Shown here: positions 35,213 through 44,114 of the stretch, in pieces | Layout: every line of letters begins with the position of its first letter | How positions within the stretch are numbered: the first letter of the stretch is position 1 | Assembly (NCBI GenBank): GCA_036375715.1 | Contig: DASVBS010000069.1 | Coordinates: 37,480 to 101,479 of the forward strand | Direction: 5' to 3' | Origin: Longimicrobiaceae bacterium | GTDB lineage: Bacteria; Gemmatimonadota; Gemmatimonadetes; Longimicrobiales; Longimicrobiaceae | Length of the DNA: 64,000 bases | Translations under genes and position numbers: made by a program | The notes under the pieces: model-generated | The model's database searches: none | Told to the model about the DNA's origin: nothing | Seen by the model: only the letters and a program-made list of their open reading frames with translations

Positions 35213-36670
35213 ATGATCCTCAAGCGCCTGTACGACGAGAAGCTCTCCCAGGTCAGCTACCTGATCGGCTGCGCCGAAAGCGGAGAAGCCCTGGTGGTCG
35301 ATCCCAATCGCGACGCGGATGCCTACGTCCGCGAGGCCGAGGGGGAAGGGCTCGAGATCACGCACGTCGCCGAGACCCACATTCACGCCGACTTCGTTTC
35401 CGGCTCGCGCGAGCTCGTGGCGCGGACGGATGCCCGGCTGTACCTGTCCGACGAGGGTGGCGAGGACTGGAGGTATGCTTTCGCGCGGGAAGCCGGGGCG
35501 GTTCTGCTGCGGGACGGCGATTCGTTCCGGGTCGGCAGCATCCAGATCGACGCCCTCCACACGCCGGGGCACACCCCTGAGCACCTCTCTTTCCTGGTCA
35601 CCGATCGCGCCACGGCAGACCGGCCGATGGCGGTGCTGACCGGGGATTTCGTCTTCGTGGGCGACGTCGGGAGGCCCGATCTGCTGGAGCGAGCGGTGAG
35701 AGTCGCGGGGACGATGGAAGCGGGGGCCCGGACGCTCTTCCGCAGCCTCCAGGCGTTCAAGGAGCTGCCCGACTATCTGCAGATCTGGCCCGGGCACGGA
35801 GCGGGGAGCGCCTGCGGGAAGGGGATTGCCGCCGTCCCTCACAGCACGGTCGGGTACGAGCGTCTGTTCAACTGGGGGTTCGCGATCGAGGACGAGGACG
35901 AGTTTGTGAAGGCGGTGCTGAGCGGTCAGCCCGAGCCGCCGCGCTACTTCGCCGAGATGAAGCGGATCAACCGGGACGGCCCTCCGTTGCTGGGGGGACT
36001 GCTCCGCCCGCAGCGGCTGGCGGAGACCCGTCTGCAGGAGGTGCTGGATCGGGGCGAGCTGGTGGTCGACACCCGCAGCGCGGCCGAGTTCGCCCAGGGC
36101 CACATCCCCGAAACGATCAACATCCCGCTGGACCGCGGCTTCACCACCTGGGCGGGCTGGTTCATCCCCTACGACCGCGACTACTACCTGATCGTGGACG
36201 ACTCCTGCGCGCACTGCGTGGATGAGGTGGGGCGGGATCTCACCCTGATCGGGCTCGACCGGATGGCGGGCTACTTCGGGCCCGAGGTGCTGGCGGGGTG
36301 GATCCGAAAGGGCGGAAAGCTCGGGATGGTGCCACAGATCACGCCGGACGAGCTCGCCGGCCGCCTCCGCGCCGGAGAGGTGAACGTGCTCGACGTGCGC
36401 GGAGCGGCCGAGTGGGAGGCCGGTCACCTGCCTGGCGTGGAGAACCTCTTCGTCGGCCACCTCGAGGACCGGCTCGACGAAGTCCCGCGGGATAAGCCAC
36501 TGGTCGTGCATTGCCAGACCGGCGCCCGCTCCTCGATCGCGGCGAGCCTGCTGCGCGCCCACGGCTTCGACAACGTGATCAACCTCAAGGGCGGATACGC
36601 GCGGTGGCAGGCGGAGGGGCTACCCACGGAGAAGCCGAAGGGGGCGGAGGGGGCGAAGAGGGAATTTTGA
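35213..36670 (+). CDS. MBL-fold persulfide dioxygenase-like - double rhodanese fusion
   Basis: The 485-residue protein has an N-terminal metallo-beta-lactamase domain (1-240) with ETHIHADF (metal ligands His56, His58, Asp60), HTPGHTPEHLSF, GDFVFVGDVGRPDL and WPGHGAGSACGK. Two rhodanese domains follow (about 270-365 and 380-475). The second has an active-site cysteine in VVHCQTGARSS (near 433); the first lacks the usual CRxGxR loop. This is the layout of CstB/ETHE1-like enzymes that oxidise persulfides and transfer sulfane sulfur, protecting against sulfide. A GGAGCC lies upstream of the ATG. The TGA stop falls in a GAATTTT repeat. Confidence 0.9.
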   Translation: MILKRLYDEKLSQVSYLIGCAESGEALVVDPNRDADAYVREAEGEGLEITHVAETHIHADFVSGSRELVARTDARLYLSDEGGEDWRYAFAREAGAVLLRDGDSFRVGSIQIDALHTPGHTPEHLSFLVTDRATADRPMAVLTGDFVFVGDVGRPDLLERAVRVAGTMEAGARTLFRSLQAFKELPDYLQIWPGHGAGSACGKGIAAVPHSTVGYERLFNWGFAIEDEDEFVKAVLSGQPEPPRYFAEMKRINRDGPPLLGGLLRPQRLAETRLQEVLDRGELVVDTRSAAEFAQGHIPETINIPLDRGFTTWAGWFIPYDRDYYLIVDDSCAHCVDEVGRDLTLIGLDRMAGYFGPEVLAGWIRKGGKLGMVPQITPDELAGRLRAGEVNVLDVRGAAEWEAGHLPGVENLFVGHLEDRLDEVPRDKPLVVHCQTGARSSIAASLLRAHGFDNVINLKGGYARWQAEGLPTEKPKGAEGAKREF

Positions 36671-36749
36671 ATTTTTCTTCGCTCCGCCCCTTGCGGGGCT
36701 CCGCTCGGGATGCCAGGGGGTCGGCCCATGATTCAAAATTCAGAATTGC
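36661..36749. repeat. GAATTTT heptamer inverted repeat at gene 3' end
   Basis: The left arm (36661-36677) holds two GAATTTT units and contains the rhodanese-gene stop codon (36668-36670). The right arm (36730-36749) reads GCAATTCTGAATTTTGAATC on the minus strand. The arms share GAATTTTGAAT. They enclose about 52 bp of GC-rich sequence with a small GCCCC-TTGC-GGGGC hairpin. The rest of the 36671-36995 gap has no gene I can support. Confidence 0.65.
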
Positions 36750-36995
36750 GTCGCCAACTTGCCTTCGCGACGGCACCGACCTCGGTGTCGCGGTCATACC
36801 TCGGCAATCCTCCGCAACTGTGGTCCACCGACTTCGCTCGGTGCGCGGATGGAGCTAGGTGACAGGGCGATTCGGCGCTGGCGCTGGCAGACTTGACCCT
36901 CCGAACACGGTGGAGCCAAAGATGCAGCCGGAAAAGAAATCCAGCCCTGCGGCCTCACCTCACCGCGGGGCCGCCGCTGCAGCCCGGAGGGGTCC

Positions 36996-37475
36996 ATGCG
37001 CACCCGACCTTCCGCCACCCTGCTCACCTTCGTCATCGCCCTGACCCTCACCCCCGCCCTGGCGAACTGCCACGGTAGCGGCGCGGGCTCACGGCGGGCC
37101 GCCTCCGCGGACCCCGTGAGCGTCGGCTACGGCACCCAGCGCCGGGGCGCGGTGACCGGGTCCGTCTTCTCGCTCTCGGCCGAGGAGATCGACCGGGTGC
37201 GCGGTCAGGACATGGCACGCCTGCTCGAGGGCCGCATCCCGGGCCTCCTCGTCTACCGTCAGGGTGGTAACGTGATGCTCAGCATCCGTGGCGGCGGCCC
37301 GCCGCACGTGGTGATCGACGGCGCGCCCGCCTCGGTCGCCGACCTCCTCTCTCTCCCCCCGGAGACGGTTCACCGTATCGACGTCCGCAAGGACGGCGGC
37401 GCCGCAGTCTACGGCTGGCGGAGCGCGGACGGCGTCATCGAGGTCACTATGCGCCGCGGCGCCCACCGAGACTGA
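36996..37475 (+). CDS. Stand-alone TonB-receptor plug-domain protein
   Basis: This 159-residue protein consists of a signal sequence (SATLLTFVIALTLTPALANC, possibly a lipoprotein) and an isolated plug domain with the SusC-family hallmarks VSVGYGTQRRGAVTGSV, MARLLEGRIPGLLVY, VVIDGAPASVADLLSL and IDVRKDGGAAVYGWRSADGVIEV. No beta-barrel follows: a strong terminator is 25 bp after the stop. Full SusC proteins carry this domain inside a barrel of over 700 residues. It may be a soluble periplasmic plug that titrates TonB or binds ligand, or a remnant stabilised by selection. The intact signal and stop argue for a real gene. Confidence 0.85.
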   Translation: MRTRPSATLLTFVIALTLTPALANCHGSGAGSRRAASADPVSVGYGTQRRGAVTGSVFSLSAEEIDRVRGQDMARLLEGRIPGLLVYRQGGNVMLSIRGGGPPHVVIDGAPASVADLLSLPPETVHRIDVRKDGGAAVYGWRSADGVIEVTMRRGAHRD

Positions 37476-37499
37476 TCCGCCTGCTCTTCCCGAACGCAC

Positions 37500-37527
37500 G
37501 ACGCGGAGGCTCCCTGGCCTCCGCGTC
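37500..37527 (+). terminator. Intrinsic terminator of the plug-domain gene
   Basis: GACGCGGAGG (37500-37509) pairs perfectly with 37518-37527 across an 8-nt loop and is followed by TTCGTTT. It is the clearest intrinsic terminator in this part of the window. Confidence 0.8.
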
Positions 37528-37572
37528 TTCGTTTGGAGCCTTGCTAACGCAACTTCTAAACCCCCTCTATTG

Positions 37573-37645
37573 TTTCATATGAACAGTTCATGCAAGTCCA
37601 TGTCAGTTCATAGTTCTTGACGCTGGTTCATGAGTTCATTACCAT
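37573..37645 (+). promoter_or_regulatory. lacI-type promoter with helically phased GTYCAT repeats
   Basis: TTGACG (37617-37622) and TACCAT (37640-37645) are 17 bp apart, 67 bp upstream of the regulator start. GTTCAT occurs at 37586, 37606, 37626 and 37634, GTCCAT at 37596, and the inverted ATGAAC at 37579, beside a TTCATATGAA palindrome (37574-37583). Copies at 37586, 37596, 37606 and 37626 are spaced by 10 or 20 bp, on one helix face. Two copies sit between -35 and -10. A dense repressor or activator array is likely; the protein is unknown. Confidence 0.65.
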
Positions 37646-37711
37646 GGGCTTGATTCCACAGCCACACCGCCGCCCTGCGGGGCGGCAGCTTCTCCTCTGC
37701 TCGGGACGGTA

Positions 37712-38842
37712 ATGAAGCCGAAGCGGGCCACCATCCAGGATGTAGCACGGGAGGCGGGCGTCTCGAAAGCGACCGTGTCGGCGGCGATGAACAACACCGG
37801 TACTATCGCTGCCGCCACGCGGAATCGTGTGCTGGAGGTGGCTGCGCGGCTCAACTACCGCCCGGCGGCGGTCAAGCGCAACCAGGGCGCGGCGCCCAAG
37901 CCGACCATCGGGATGCTGATCCGCGAGATCAACAATCCCTACCACGTCGAGGTCGCGGCTGGCGCGAGCCGCTGGCTCGAGAAGAACGGCTACGGCTTCG
38001 TGGTCACCGCCTCGGGCGGCCACTACGACACCGAGCGCATCCGGGTGGAGATGCTCTGCGAGCGCGAGCTCGACGGCATCATCATCAACCCCGTGCTGCA
38101 CGAAGGCGCCGACCTCTCGTACCTGTACGAGCTGCGTCGGCGGAACTTTCCTTTTGTGTTGCTCTCCGGGATCTACGGCGTGCGCGCGAGCCTGGTGGAT
38201 GTGGACAACGTGCAGGCCTCCTGGCGGGCGGTCTCATACCTCATCCGCCACGGCCACACGCGCATCGTGCACCTGGCAGGGCCCTCCTTCGCGATGCACA
38301 GCCAGGAGCGCATCGAGGGCGTGCGCCGCGCCTTCAGCGAATCACATCTCGTCTTCCGCAACGACATCATCGTGCGCGCCGGGCATCACCTGGAGGATGG
38401 CTATCGCGCGGGAAAGGAGCTGTTCACGAAAAGGCCGCGGGCCGAGTGGCCCACGGCCGTCACCTGTTACAACGATCTGGTAGCTCTGGGCCTCTATAGG
38501 GCCCTCTCGGAGCTGGGCCTGTCGGTACCGGAGGATGTCTCCATCATCGGCTACGGCGACCTGCCGGTCCTCGAATACCTCCCGGTGCCGCTCACGACGG
38601 TGCATGTGCCCAAGCTGAAGATGGGTGAGACCGCGGCGCGACTGCTGGTGCGGCTCATCGAGTCGGACCTCGCGGAGGCGCCCGAACGGGTCAACCTCGA
38701 GACGGAGCTCGTGGTCCGTAAGTCGACCCGCTCGCTCTTGCCCCCGGAAGCGGAGGAGGAGCCGAAGCAGGAGCTCGGCCCGGCCGACGAGCCAGCAGCA
38801 GCTGCGCCCAGGCGGGTACGCGCGCGGAAGCGCAGCGCCTAG
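37712..38842 (+). CDS. LacI-family transcriptional regulator
   Basis: This 376-residue protein has the LacI helix-turn-helix (ATIQDVAREAGVSKATVSAAMN, hinge near LNYRPAA) and a periplasmic-binding-protein-like sensor domain (about 65-335) with IGMLIREINNPYHVEVAAG, HGHTRIVHLAGPSFAMHSQERIEGV, TAVTCYNDLVALGLYRALSE and VSIIGYGDLPVLEYL. The C-terminal 30 residues are low-complexity acidic then basic, an unusual extension. It precedes the 14-kb SusCD operon and is its likely regulator. The upstream phased repeats may be autoregulatory sites. Confidence 0.93.
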   Translation: MKPKRATIQDVAREAGVSKATVSAAMNNTGTIAAATRNRVLEVAARLNYRPAAVKRNQGAAPKPTIGMLIREINNPYHVEVAAGASRWLEKNGYGFVVTASGGHYDTERIRVEMLCERELDGIIINPVLHEGADLSYLYELRRRNFPFVLLSGIYGVRASLVDVDNVQASWRAVSYLIRHGHTRIVHLAGPSFAMHSQERIEGVRRAFSESHLVFRNDIIVRAGHHLEDGYRAGKELFTKRPRAEWPTAVTCYNDLVALGLYRALSELGLSVPEDVSIIGYGDLPVLEYLPVPLTTVHVPKLKMGETAARLLVRLIESDLAEAPERVNLETELVVRKSTRSLLPPEAEEEPKQELGPADEPAAAAPRRVRARKRSA

Positions 38843-38923
38843 ACGCACAGCCGGCCCGTCCACCGTCGTCCCTCAACGTTGTCTTGCTTGTCTCCGCGGC
38901 CTGCCCGGCGGAGTGATCGATAG

Positions 38924-39000
38924 CGCGGTTCACGTTCATCGTCGCGGTTCCATAGTCATCTAGAAGGCGACAAAAATCACGTCGCTACTTGAAGTTAGCG
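38924..39000 (+). promoter_or_regulatory. Candidate control region of the second SusCD operon
   Basis: CGCGGTTC occurs at 38924 and 38943, and adjacent GTTCAC and GTTCAT hexamers lie at 38928-38939, echoing the words in the lacI-type promoter. A dyad CGCTA-N8-TAGCG spans 38983-39000 around ACTTGAAGT. These lie 65-140 bp before the SusC start. No convincing -35/-10 pair was found, so function is inferred only from repetition and position. Confidence 0.4.
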
Positions 39001-39064
39001 CGCGTGTGAGTCGCGTGGTCGTGGCCGACTAGGCCTTCATTTCACCATCCCGGAGGATGCGACA

Positions 39065-42000
39065 ATGCGGAAGGCACTGTTTGCCTGTCTCGCCGCTCTG
39101 CTCTGGTTGGCACCCGGTGCCTGGGCGCAGGCGACAGGAACGATCAGTGGCACCATCACCAACGACGCGGGGGAGCCGCTCGCGGCGGTGAATGTGGCCG
39201 TGTCAGGGTACGAGGCCTTGAGTGGTCAAACCGGTCGCTACACGATCGCCGCCATTCCGGCCGGAGTGTACACGCTGCGCGCCTCGCTTCTCGGCTATTC
39301 GGAGTACACCGAAGAGGTGACGGTCACAGCGGGGCAAGTGACCACGGTGAACATCGTGCTCTCTGCCCAAGCGGTCGAGCTGGAGGGGGTGGTGGCGGTA
39401 GGATACGGCGGCACCCAGCGCGAGGAATCGGTCACCGGCTCCATCGCCTCCGTGAGCGGTGCCGATCTGGTGCGCACGCCCGCGGTGACCACGTCGGGCA
39501 CGCTGGTGGGCAAGGTCCCCGGCGTGCTGACCCGGCAGGCGGACAGCCGACCGGGATCCAGCACGTCCATCCAGATTCGCAACCTGGGCACGCCGCTCTT
39601 CGTGATCGACGGCATTCCCAAGGACGAGGGTCAGTTCAACAACATCGACCCCCACGACATCGCGAGCATCACGATCCTGAAGGACGCGTCGGCGGCTGCG
39701 GTTTACGGCGTGCGTGCGGCAAACGGCGTGGTTCTGGTCACCACCAAGCGCGGCCTGCGCAATCAGTCCTCCCGGGTGGATGTCCACACCTACTACGGCT
39801 GGCAGAACTGGGGCCGCTTCCCCAAGCCGGCGGACGCGGGGACCTGGGTCCGCGCCCGCGCCGAGGCTGAGATCAATCAATTCGGAGAGACTTCGTGGAC
39901 GCCGGAAGAGGTCGCGCTCTGGCAGGAAGGAACTCAGCCGGGGTACCGTAGCTTCGACTGGTATGATTTCGCCGTTCAGAAAAACGCTCCGCAGCACTAT
40001 TTGAGCGTCAGCTCGACGGGAGGAAGCGATCGAATCAACTACTATCTGTCGGCATCCCGGGTTGACCAGGAAGCGGTCTTCAACGAGTACGTTTTCAATC
40101 GCACCAACCTGCAGGCCAACGTAGACGCGCAGATCAGCGAGCGGCTCTCGGTCGGCGCGCAGATCAACGGCCGCATCGAGACCCGCAAGAATCCTGGTAA
40201 CCCCGGCTTCGACGACTACTGGCAGCCTATTTTCGGTATTTACCGCAACAAGCCCACGGAGCGCGCGTACGCCAACGACAATCCGCTCTATCCCAACCAC
40301 ATCGAGAACATTGCCAGTAATTACGCCACCCTCAATTACGACATTTCGGGGTATTGGGAGAGCATCTGGCGGGTCCAGCAGACCAACCTGAGCGCGACAT
40401 ACGATCTGCCGATCGACGGCCTGGCCGCCACGGCCCGCTACTCGTATTACCTGGCGGACAACGTCGAAAATACCTTCGAGTATACCTACGACGTATTCAC
40501 CTACTATCCGGAGACCGACGAGTACGTCAGGACCGGCGGCAACGACAATCCTTTCCGCGACCGCTGGAGCCGCAAGGTGGAGGAGAACATGCTCCAGCTC
40601 CAGCTCAACTATGACAAGCGTTTCGGCCGTCACGGGGTCAGCTTCGACGCCGCCTTCGAGGCCAACGAGCGTCTGGAGCCGCGCTACTGGCTGCGCTCGC
40701 AACCGAGCACGAACTACATCGAGCTCATCAATCTGAACGAGCTCAAGGAGCTGCGAGACGAACAGAGCGAGTCGGCGCGAATGGGATACGTGCTGCGCGC
40801 CAATTACGACTACGATGATCGCTACCTGTTCGAGGTGGCCGGCCGATATGACGCCTCGTGGCAGTTCGCGCCGGGTAAGCGTTGGGGCCTCTTCCCCTCG
40901 GCCTCGGCGGGCTGGCGAATTTCGGACGAGCCCTTCTACCTCAACAGCCGCCTCTCCAGCATTCTCCCCGAGCTGAAGCTGCGCGCCTCTTATGGCGTGC
41001 TCGGCGACGACCGCGTCGGCATCGGCCCCTTCGATTACCTCGAGGGCTACAACTACGATCGCGGTAACGCCGTGCTCGACGGACAGTTGATCACCGGCAT
41101 CGAGCCGCGCGGCCTGCCGATCGACAATATCAGCTGGCTGCGCAGCACCATGACGAACGTCGGCCTCGACTTCGGCCTGTTGGACGGTCGCCTCGGCGGA
41201 ACCCTGGAGTACTTCTACCGCAAGCGCACGGGACTTCCCGCGCGTCGGTGGGATGTGCTCATCCCCCAGGAGGTGGCGATCGATCTGCCGAACGAGAACC
41301 TGAATGCCGACGCCCATGTGGGTGTGGAGGCCTCGCTCAGCTTCTCCGACCAGCTCTCGAACGGCCTGTCGTACTCGCTCGGCGGCAATGTGACCTTCGC
41401 CCGGCAGCGCGATCTCTATACCTACAAGCCTCGCTTCGGGAACTCCTGGGATCGCTATCGCAACTCGATCGAGGATCGCTGGGCCTTCATCAACTGGGGC
41501 TATGAGGTGATCGGACAGTTCGAGTCCGAAGAGCAGATCGCCAACTACCCGGTCGACATCGACGGACAGAACAACACCACGCTCCTGCCTGGCGACTTCA
41601 TCTACAAAGATGCCAACGGCGACGGGATCATCTCCTCGCTCGACGAGCGGCCGATCGGTTTCCGCATGGGGGCGCTGCCATACCTCAGCTTCGGCCTGAA
41701 TGCCTCGACCGCCTGGAAGGGATTCGACCTGAATCTGCTCTTCTCAGGGGCGGGTTATCAGAGCTATGAGCGCAACTGGGAGATGAAGATACCCTTCCAG
41801 AACGACGCCAACTCGCCCGAGTTCATGCTTACGGACCGTTGGCATCGGGAGGATATCTGGGATCCGAACAGCCGTTGGATCCCCGGCAAGTACCCGGCTC
41901 TGCGCAAGGAGTGGGAAACCCACAGCAATATGCGCAAGTCGGACTGGTGGGTGACCAACGTGAATTACCTGCGGCTGAGGACGGTGGAGCTCGGCTACAC

Positions 42001-42184
42001 GCTGCCTCAGTCGGTGATCGACAGCTTCCGGATTCGTAGCGCGCGGATCTACGTGACCGGATCCAACCTCTTCTCGCTGGACAATGTCGGGGAGTTTGGA
42101 ATCGATCCGGAGGTCGCTTCGGCAAACGGGCTCCAGTATCCGCCGCTTCGAATGATCAACGTCGGAGCGAATGTCGGCCTCTGA
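39065..42184 (+). CDS. SusC/RagA-family TonB-linked outer-membrane protein
   Basis: This 1039-residue protein has a signal peptide (1-22, ending WAQ), a carboxypeptidase-regulatory-like domain (TISGTITNDAGEPLAAVNV), the VVAVGYGGTQREESVTGS motif, a plug domain with SITILKDASAAAVYGVRAANGV, and a full barrel. A calcium-like DANGDGIISSLDERP motif lies in a late loop, as often seen in SusC proteins. GGAGG lies 9 nt upstream of ATG 39065. It is the first gene of a long same-strand operon under the LacI regulator. It would import an oligosaccharide or similar ligand with the SusD partner. It differs clearly from the 3085 protein, so the two loci likely handle different substrates. Confidence 0.95.
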   Translation: MRKALFACLAALLWLAPGAWAQATGTISGTITNDAGEPLAAVNVAVSGYEALSGQTGRYTIAAIPAGVYTLRASLLGYSEYTEEVTVTAGQVTTVNIVLSAQAVELEGVVAVGYGGTQREESVTGSIASVSGADLVRTPAVTTSGTLVGKVPGVLTRQADSRPGSSTSIQIRNLGTPLFVIDGIPKDEGQFNNIDPHDIASITILKDASAAAVYGVRAANGVVLVTTKRGLRNQSSRVDVHTYYGWQNWGRFPKPADAGTWVRARAEAEINQFGETSWTPEEVALWQEGTQPGYRSFDWYDFAVQKNAPQHYLSVSSTGGSDRINYYLSASRVDQEAVFNEYVFNRTNLQANVDAQISERLSVGAQINGRIETRKNPGNPGFDDYWQPIFGIYRNKPTERAYANDNPLYPNHIENIASNYATLNYDISGYWESIWRVQQTNLSATYDLPIDGLAATARYSYYLADNVENTFEYTYDVFTYYPETDEYVRTGGNDNPFRDRWSRKVEENMLQLQLNYDKRFGRHGVSFDAAFEANERLEPRYWLRSQPSTNYIELINLNELKELRDEQSESARMGYVLRANYDYDDRYLFEVAGRYDASWQFAPGKRWGLFPSASAGWRISDEPFYLNSRLSSILPELKLRASYGVLGDDRVGIGPFDYLEGYNYDRGNAVLDGQLITGIEPRGLPIDNISWLRSTMTNVGLDFGLLDGRLGGTLEYFYRKRTGLPARRWDVLIPQEVAIDLPNENLNADAHVGVEASLSFSDQLSNGLSYSLGGNVTFARQRDLYTYKPRFGNSWDRYRNSIEDRWAFINWGYEVIGQFESEEQIANYPVDIDGQNNTTLLPGDFIYKDANGDGIISSLDERPIGFRMGALPYLSFGLNASTAWKGFDLNLLFSGAGYQSYERNWEMKIPFQNDANSPEFMLTDRWHREDIWDPNSRWIPGKYPALRKEWETHSNMRKSDWWVTNVNYLRLRTVELGYTLPQSVIDSFRIRSARIYVTGSNLFSLDNVGEFGIDPEVASANGLQYPPLRMINVGANVGL

Positions 42185-42226
42185 ACCGCCTCCACCGGAA
42201 ATCCGAACTTCTGCGCGCAATTGATC

Positions 42227-44080
42227 ATGCGATTCGAACTACGCCGCATCCGGTCCCTGCTCCTGGTGGGAGCGACCCTGCTGGCCACGTCCTGCGACAC
42301 GCTCAGCCCGGAGTTCCTGGACCGCGAGCCGACCGACCTGCTGCTGGAGGACCAGGTCTGGACCGATTCCAAGCTGGTGCTTGGTCTACTCGCCAACTTC
42401 TACAACCGGCTTCCGGAGATCTATAGCGTCGCCCACAACTACGAGGGCTTCGCGCATTTCGACGAAGCAATGTGGTCGGGCGGCAACAACTCGCCCAACG
42501 ACATTGCTGCCTATCCGTACGGATGGTGGTCGATCTGGGATTACAGGCTGGTCCGCGACCTCAACCTCTTCCTGGAGAAGCTCGCCGAATCCGAGCTCGA
42601 GCCCGCGGATATCGAGTTGTTCACGGCTGAGGGTCGCTTCCTGCGGGCGTATGTGTATTTCGAGATGGTGAAGCGGATGGGGGGTGTGCCGATCATCACC
42701 CAGACGTACGAATACGACTTCAGCGGTGACCCGTCGTATCTGCAGTTCCCGCGAGCAACGGAAGCGGAGGTCTACGACTTCATCGCCGCCGAGCTGGATG
42801 AAATCAAGGACAAGCTACCTGCTGAGCCGAGCTATTCGCGCGCGACGAGATGGACGGCGCTTGCCCTGAAGTCGCGAGCCATGCTCTACGCCGGCTCGAT
42901 CGCGAAGTACAACAGCGCGATGTCCCAGCCGATCCGGACGCAGGGCGGCGAAGTCGGCATCCCGGCCGACCGCGCTCAGGGATATTACGAGGCTTCGCTG
43001 GCCGCCTCTGAGGAGATCATCGCGAGCGGACGCTACAGCCTCTACCGGAACAATCCCGATCCGGCGCAGAACTTCTACGAGACCTTTACGAACATGCAGG
43101 ACAATCCGGAAGTGATCTGGGCCCGCATGTTCACGCTCAATGGGAAGTATCACAACTTCACCTTCGACAACATTCCGCGATCGCTGCGCGAGGACAATGA
43201 GTCCGGATCGTTGATCAACCCGTCACTGAACCTGGTGGAGGCCTTCGAATACCTCGACGGGAGCAGCGGCGAGTTGCGCACGCGCGACGAGAACGGGGAC
43301 TACATCTACTACGACGACCCCGCGGACATCTTCGCCAACAAGGATCCGCGGCTCTGGGGCACTGTCATCTACCCGGGTTCGACCTTCCGGGGACAGCCGG
43401 TGGAGATCCAGGCGGGCGTGCTGCGCTGGAATGAGGCGACCAGCTCCTACCAGGAGATCAGCTCCACGACTCCTGGAACGAGGTACACGGACGGCGGCGT
43501 GCTGGTGGGTGCCGACGGGCCGGTCGACTTCGATAATGTAACCCACAGCGGCTTCTACATTCGCAAGTGGCTCGACCCCCGGCCGGGTTCCGGCCAGCGC
43601 GGCCAGGGCACTGACATCTGGTGGATCCGCTTCCGCTACGGTGAGATCCTGCTGAACGCCGCCGAAGCCGCCTTCGAGCTCGACCGCACGGCGGACGCCC
43701 TTCGATACATCAACGAGGTGCGCGAGCGGGCCGGCTTCGGGCCGAACAGCCTCAGCTCCCTGACCATCGATCGTATTCGCAACGAGCGTCGGGTGGAGCT
43801 GGCCTTCGAGAACCATCGCTTCTTCGACATGAAGCGCTGGCGGCTGGCGCACGTGGTCTGGAATGGGAATCGGTCCTCAGAAGACGCAATGGTCCGCTCG
43901 CTCTACCCCTACCGAATCGATCGGCCGGGCGATCCGCGGGACGACAAGTATGTCTTCATCGAGAGGGTGGCGCCCGACTTCCTCCAGCCGCGCTTCTTCC
44001 GGCTCGGTAACTACTACTCGGAGATCAACCAGGACATTCGCAACGCGAATCCCAAGATCGTTCCGAACCCATTCCATTGA
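42227..44080 (+). CDS. SusD/RagB-family outer-membrane lipoprotein
   Basis: ATG 42227 (617 residues) is chosen over a TTG two codons earlier. The lipoprotein signal is RSLLLVGATLLATSC. The SusD fold is seen in EGRFLRAYVYFEMVKRMGGVPIITQTY (N-terminal helix pair), WWIRFRYGEILLNAAEAAFELDRTADALRYINEVRERAGF and RNERRVELAFENHRFFDMKRWR near the C-terminus. It caps the SusC barrel upstream, 42 bp after its stop. The protein is about 75 residues longer than the first SusD here, with insertions in the ligand-binding half, consistent with a different substrate. Confidence 0.94.
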   Translation: MRFELRRIRSLLLVGATLLATSCDTLSPEFLDREPTDLLLEDQVWTDSKLVLGLLANFYNRLPEIYSVAHNYEGFAHFDEAMWSGGNNSPNDIAAYPYGWWSIWDYRLVRDLNLFLEKLAESELEPADIELFTAEGRFLRAYVYFEMVKRMGGVPIITQTYEYDFSGDPSYLQFPRATEAEVYDFIAAELDEIKDKLPAEPSYSRATRWTALALKSRAMLYAGSIAKYNSAMSQPIRTQGGEVGIPADRAQGYYEASLAASEEIIASGRYSLYRNNPDPAQNFYETFTNMQDNPEVIWARMFTLNGKYHNFTFDNIPRSLREDNESGSLINPSLNLVEAFEYLDGSSGELRTRDENGDYIYYDDPADIFANKDPRLWGTVIYPGSTFRGQPVEIQAGVLRWNEATSSYQEISSTTPGTRYTDGGVLVGADGPVDFDNVTHSGFYIRKWLDPRPGSGQRGQGTDIWWIRFRYGEILLNAAEAAFELDRTADALRYINEVRERAGFGPNSLSSLTIDRIRNERRVELAFENHRFFDMKRWRLAHVVWNGNRSSEDAMVRSLYPYRIDRPGDPRDDKYVFIERVAPDFLQPRFFRLGNYYSEINQDIRNANPKIVPNPFH

Positions 44081-44114
44081 TCGAACGGCCGGCGACTCAT
44101 CACGAGAGATGCTT

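Noticed and set aside
39203..41317. 704-residue minus-strand open frame opposite the second SusC gene
   Set aside because: Shadow of a well-supported plus-strand gene; repetitive Val/Gly/Arg composition.
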